From: JACVRX01 sp963819885
Lineage (GTDB): Bacteria > Actinomycetota > Actinomycetes > Jiangellales > Jiangellaceae
Reading direction: 5' to 3'
Assembly: GCA_963819885.1 (NCBI GenBank)
Contig: CAWFXV010000032.1
Location: forward strand, 124,001 to 188,000
Length of the DNA: 64,000 nucleotides
The notes below the pieces were generated by a model, which was not told where the DNA came from, made no database searches, and saw only the letters and a program-made list of their open reading frames with translations. Shown here one piece after another: positions 63,195-64,000 of the stretch (positions within the stretch are counted from its first letter, which is position 1; the number at the start of each line of letters is the position of its first letter). The translations under genes were made by a program, and so were the position numbers.

Positions 63195-64000
63195 CCGGTC
63201 AGGCGCTCCTGCACATCGCGCTCGGAGCGCCACTCATCGCGTGCATCGGCCTCGCCGTGCTGCCCCGGCGCACCGGCGACCGGTTGGCGTCCAGCACTGG
63301 GGTCGTCGCGTCGGGCATCACTCTGCTCGCCCTGCTCGCAGCGGCAGTTCCGGTCGGCCGCGACGGCGAAGGGCAATACCATCTGGTCACTGATGTCGGC
63401 TGGGCTCCGGCGCTCGACCTTCGATGGCATCTCGGTGTCGATGGGATCTCACTGCCGTTTGCGGTCCTGACAGCCCTGCTGGTGTTCTGCTGCAGTCTCT
63501 ACACGCTGCGCGTTCGTCCCGAGGCTGGACGGCTGCGTGCGTTCGTCGCCATCGTCCTGCTCGTCGAAGTCGGGATGGTCGGCACCTTCCTCGCCCTCGA
63601 CCTGCTGCTCTTCTTCCTGTTCTTCGAGGTCGTCCTCGTTCCCATGTGGTTCCTCATTGCCTGGTGGGGAGACCCACACGATCAACCCGGGCGCACGGCG
63701 GCAGCGAACACCTTCATCCTCTACACGCTGCTCGGCTCGGCTCTGATGCTCGTCGGCTTTCTGGTCGTCCATGCGCAGACCGGCACGTTCGACATGGTCG
63801 AGCTCGCTGCCCGCGGTGGTGAAGGAATCAGCCGCAGCGCCCAACTCGTCGCGGCACTGGCCATCGTGGGCGGGCTAGCGGTGAAGGTGCCCGTCTGGCC
63901 ACTGCACAGCTGGCTGCCCGATGCCCATGCGAAGGCGCCGACCGTCGGGTCCGTGCTGCTGGCGGGCGTGCTGCTGAAGATGGGCTCCTACGGTTTGGTC
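63188..64000 (+). CDS. nuoM2: NADH-quinone oxidoreductase subunit M, second copy (3' end outside window)
   Basis: The first 271 residues of a NuoM paralogue, open to the window edge. Conserved stretches: HLGVDGISLPFAVLTALLVF, LDLLLFFLFFEVVLVPMWFL with the channel glutamate, VKVPVWPLHSWLPDAHAKAP with lysine and WLPDA, and LLAGVLLKMGSYGLV at the edge. The GTG at 63188 overlaps the nuoL2 stop by 7 bases. nuoN2 is expected beyond the window. Confidence 0.93.
   Translation, partial: MVTGQALLHIALGAPLIACIGLAVLPRRTGDRLASSTGVVASGITLLALLAAAVPVGRDGEGQYHLVTDVGWAPALDLRWHLGVDGISLPFAVLTALLVFCCSLYTLRVRPEAGRLRAFVAIVLLVEVGMVGTFLALDLLLFFLFFEVVLVPMWFLIAWWGDPHDQPGRTAAANTFILYTLLGSALMLVGFLVVHAQTGTFDMVELAARGGEGISRSAQLVAALAIVGGLAVKVPVWPLHSWLPDAHAKAPTVGSVLLAGVLLKMGSYGLV

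Overview
The window is high-GC DNA from an actinobacterium. The gene orders hemA-hemC-hemD-hemB and hemL-mutase-resA-ccdA-resB-ccsA, the classical men genes, a 14-gene nuo operon and an XRE/DUF397 pair are all typical of Actinomycetota. A Jiangellales-like or Streptomyces-related lineage is plausible, but the sequence alone does not fix the genus. Genes are dense, many overlap by 4 bases (ATGA or GTGA), and GTG starts are common. I see no tRNA, rRNA, CRISPR array, transposase or phage gene.

Layout. (1) 1-4500: the heme operon hemA (5' end outside the window), hemC, hemD and hemB. (2) 4517-12212: assorted genes, namely a cupin, a DUF2203 protein, two divergent membrane proteins (one with a spermidine-synthase-like domain), an SH3-domain envelope protein, a lipase-like membrane gene that looks 5'-truncated and frameshifted, and a CPCC protein. 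(3) 12367-18421: hemL, a phosphatase and the System II cytochrome c maturation genes. (4) 18524-22795: a PLDc_N protein, a threonine dehydratase homologue, a DUF4229 protein, and a regulatory DUF574 methyltransferase / XRE / DUF397 cluster. (5) 23130-36779: nearly all of menaquinone synthesis (menA, E, B, C, D, F, G and a MenJ-like reductase), interrupted by a lipoprotein gene and a secreted zinc carboxypeptidase gene carrying several frameshifts. (6) 36885-52694: nuoA-N, the full 14-subunit complex I, followed by a long-chain polyprenyl diphosphate synthase. (7) 53772-64000: korAB (2-oxoacid:ferredoxin oxidoreductase), divergent from a second, partial complex I set nuoA2 B2 C2 H2 I2 J2 K2 L2 M2 that runs off the window.

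Together these genes build a respiratory chain: heme and cytochrome c maturation, menaquinone and its side chain, NADH-driven complex I, and probably a second complex I-like pump. The second set has no NADH module and no nuoD, and its position beside korAB suggests ferredoxin input.

The most unusual signal is a repeated hairpin element with two copies in the window. Its 58-base core is nearly identical in both copies (56/58), but each copy is enclosed by its own long inverted repeat of unrelated sequence. One copy sits in frame inside resB and adds residues to the protein. The other splits the otherwise tightly packed nuoF-nuoG junction. No named element of this design is known to me in actinobacteria.
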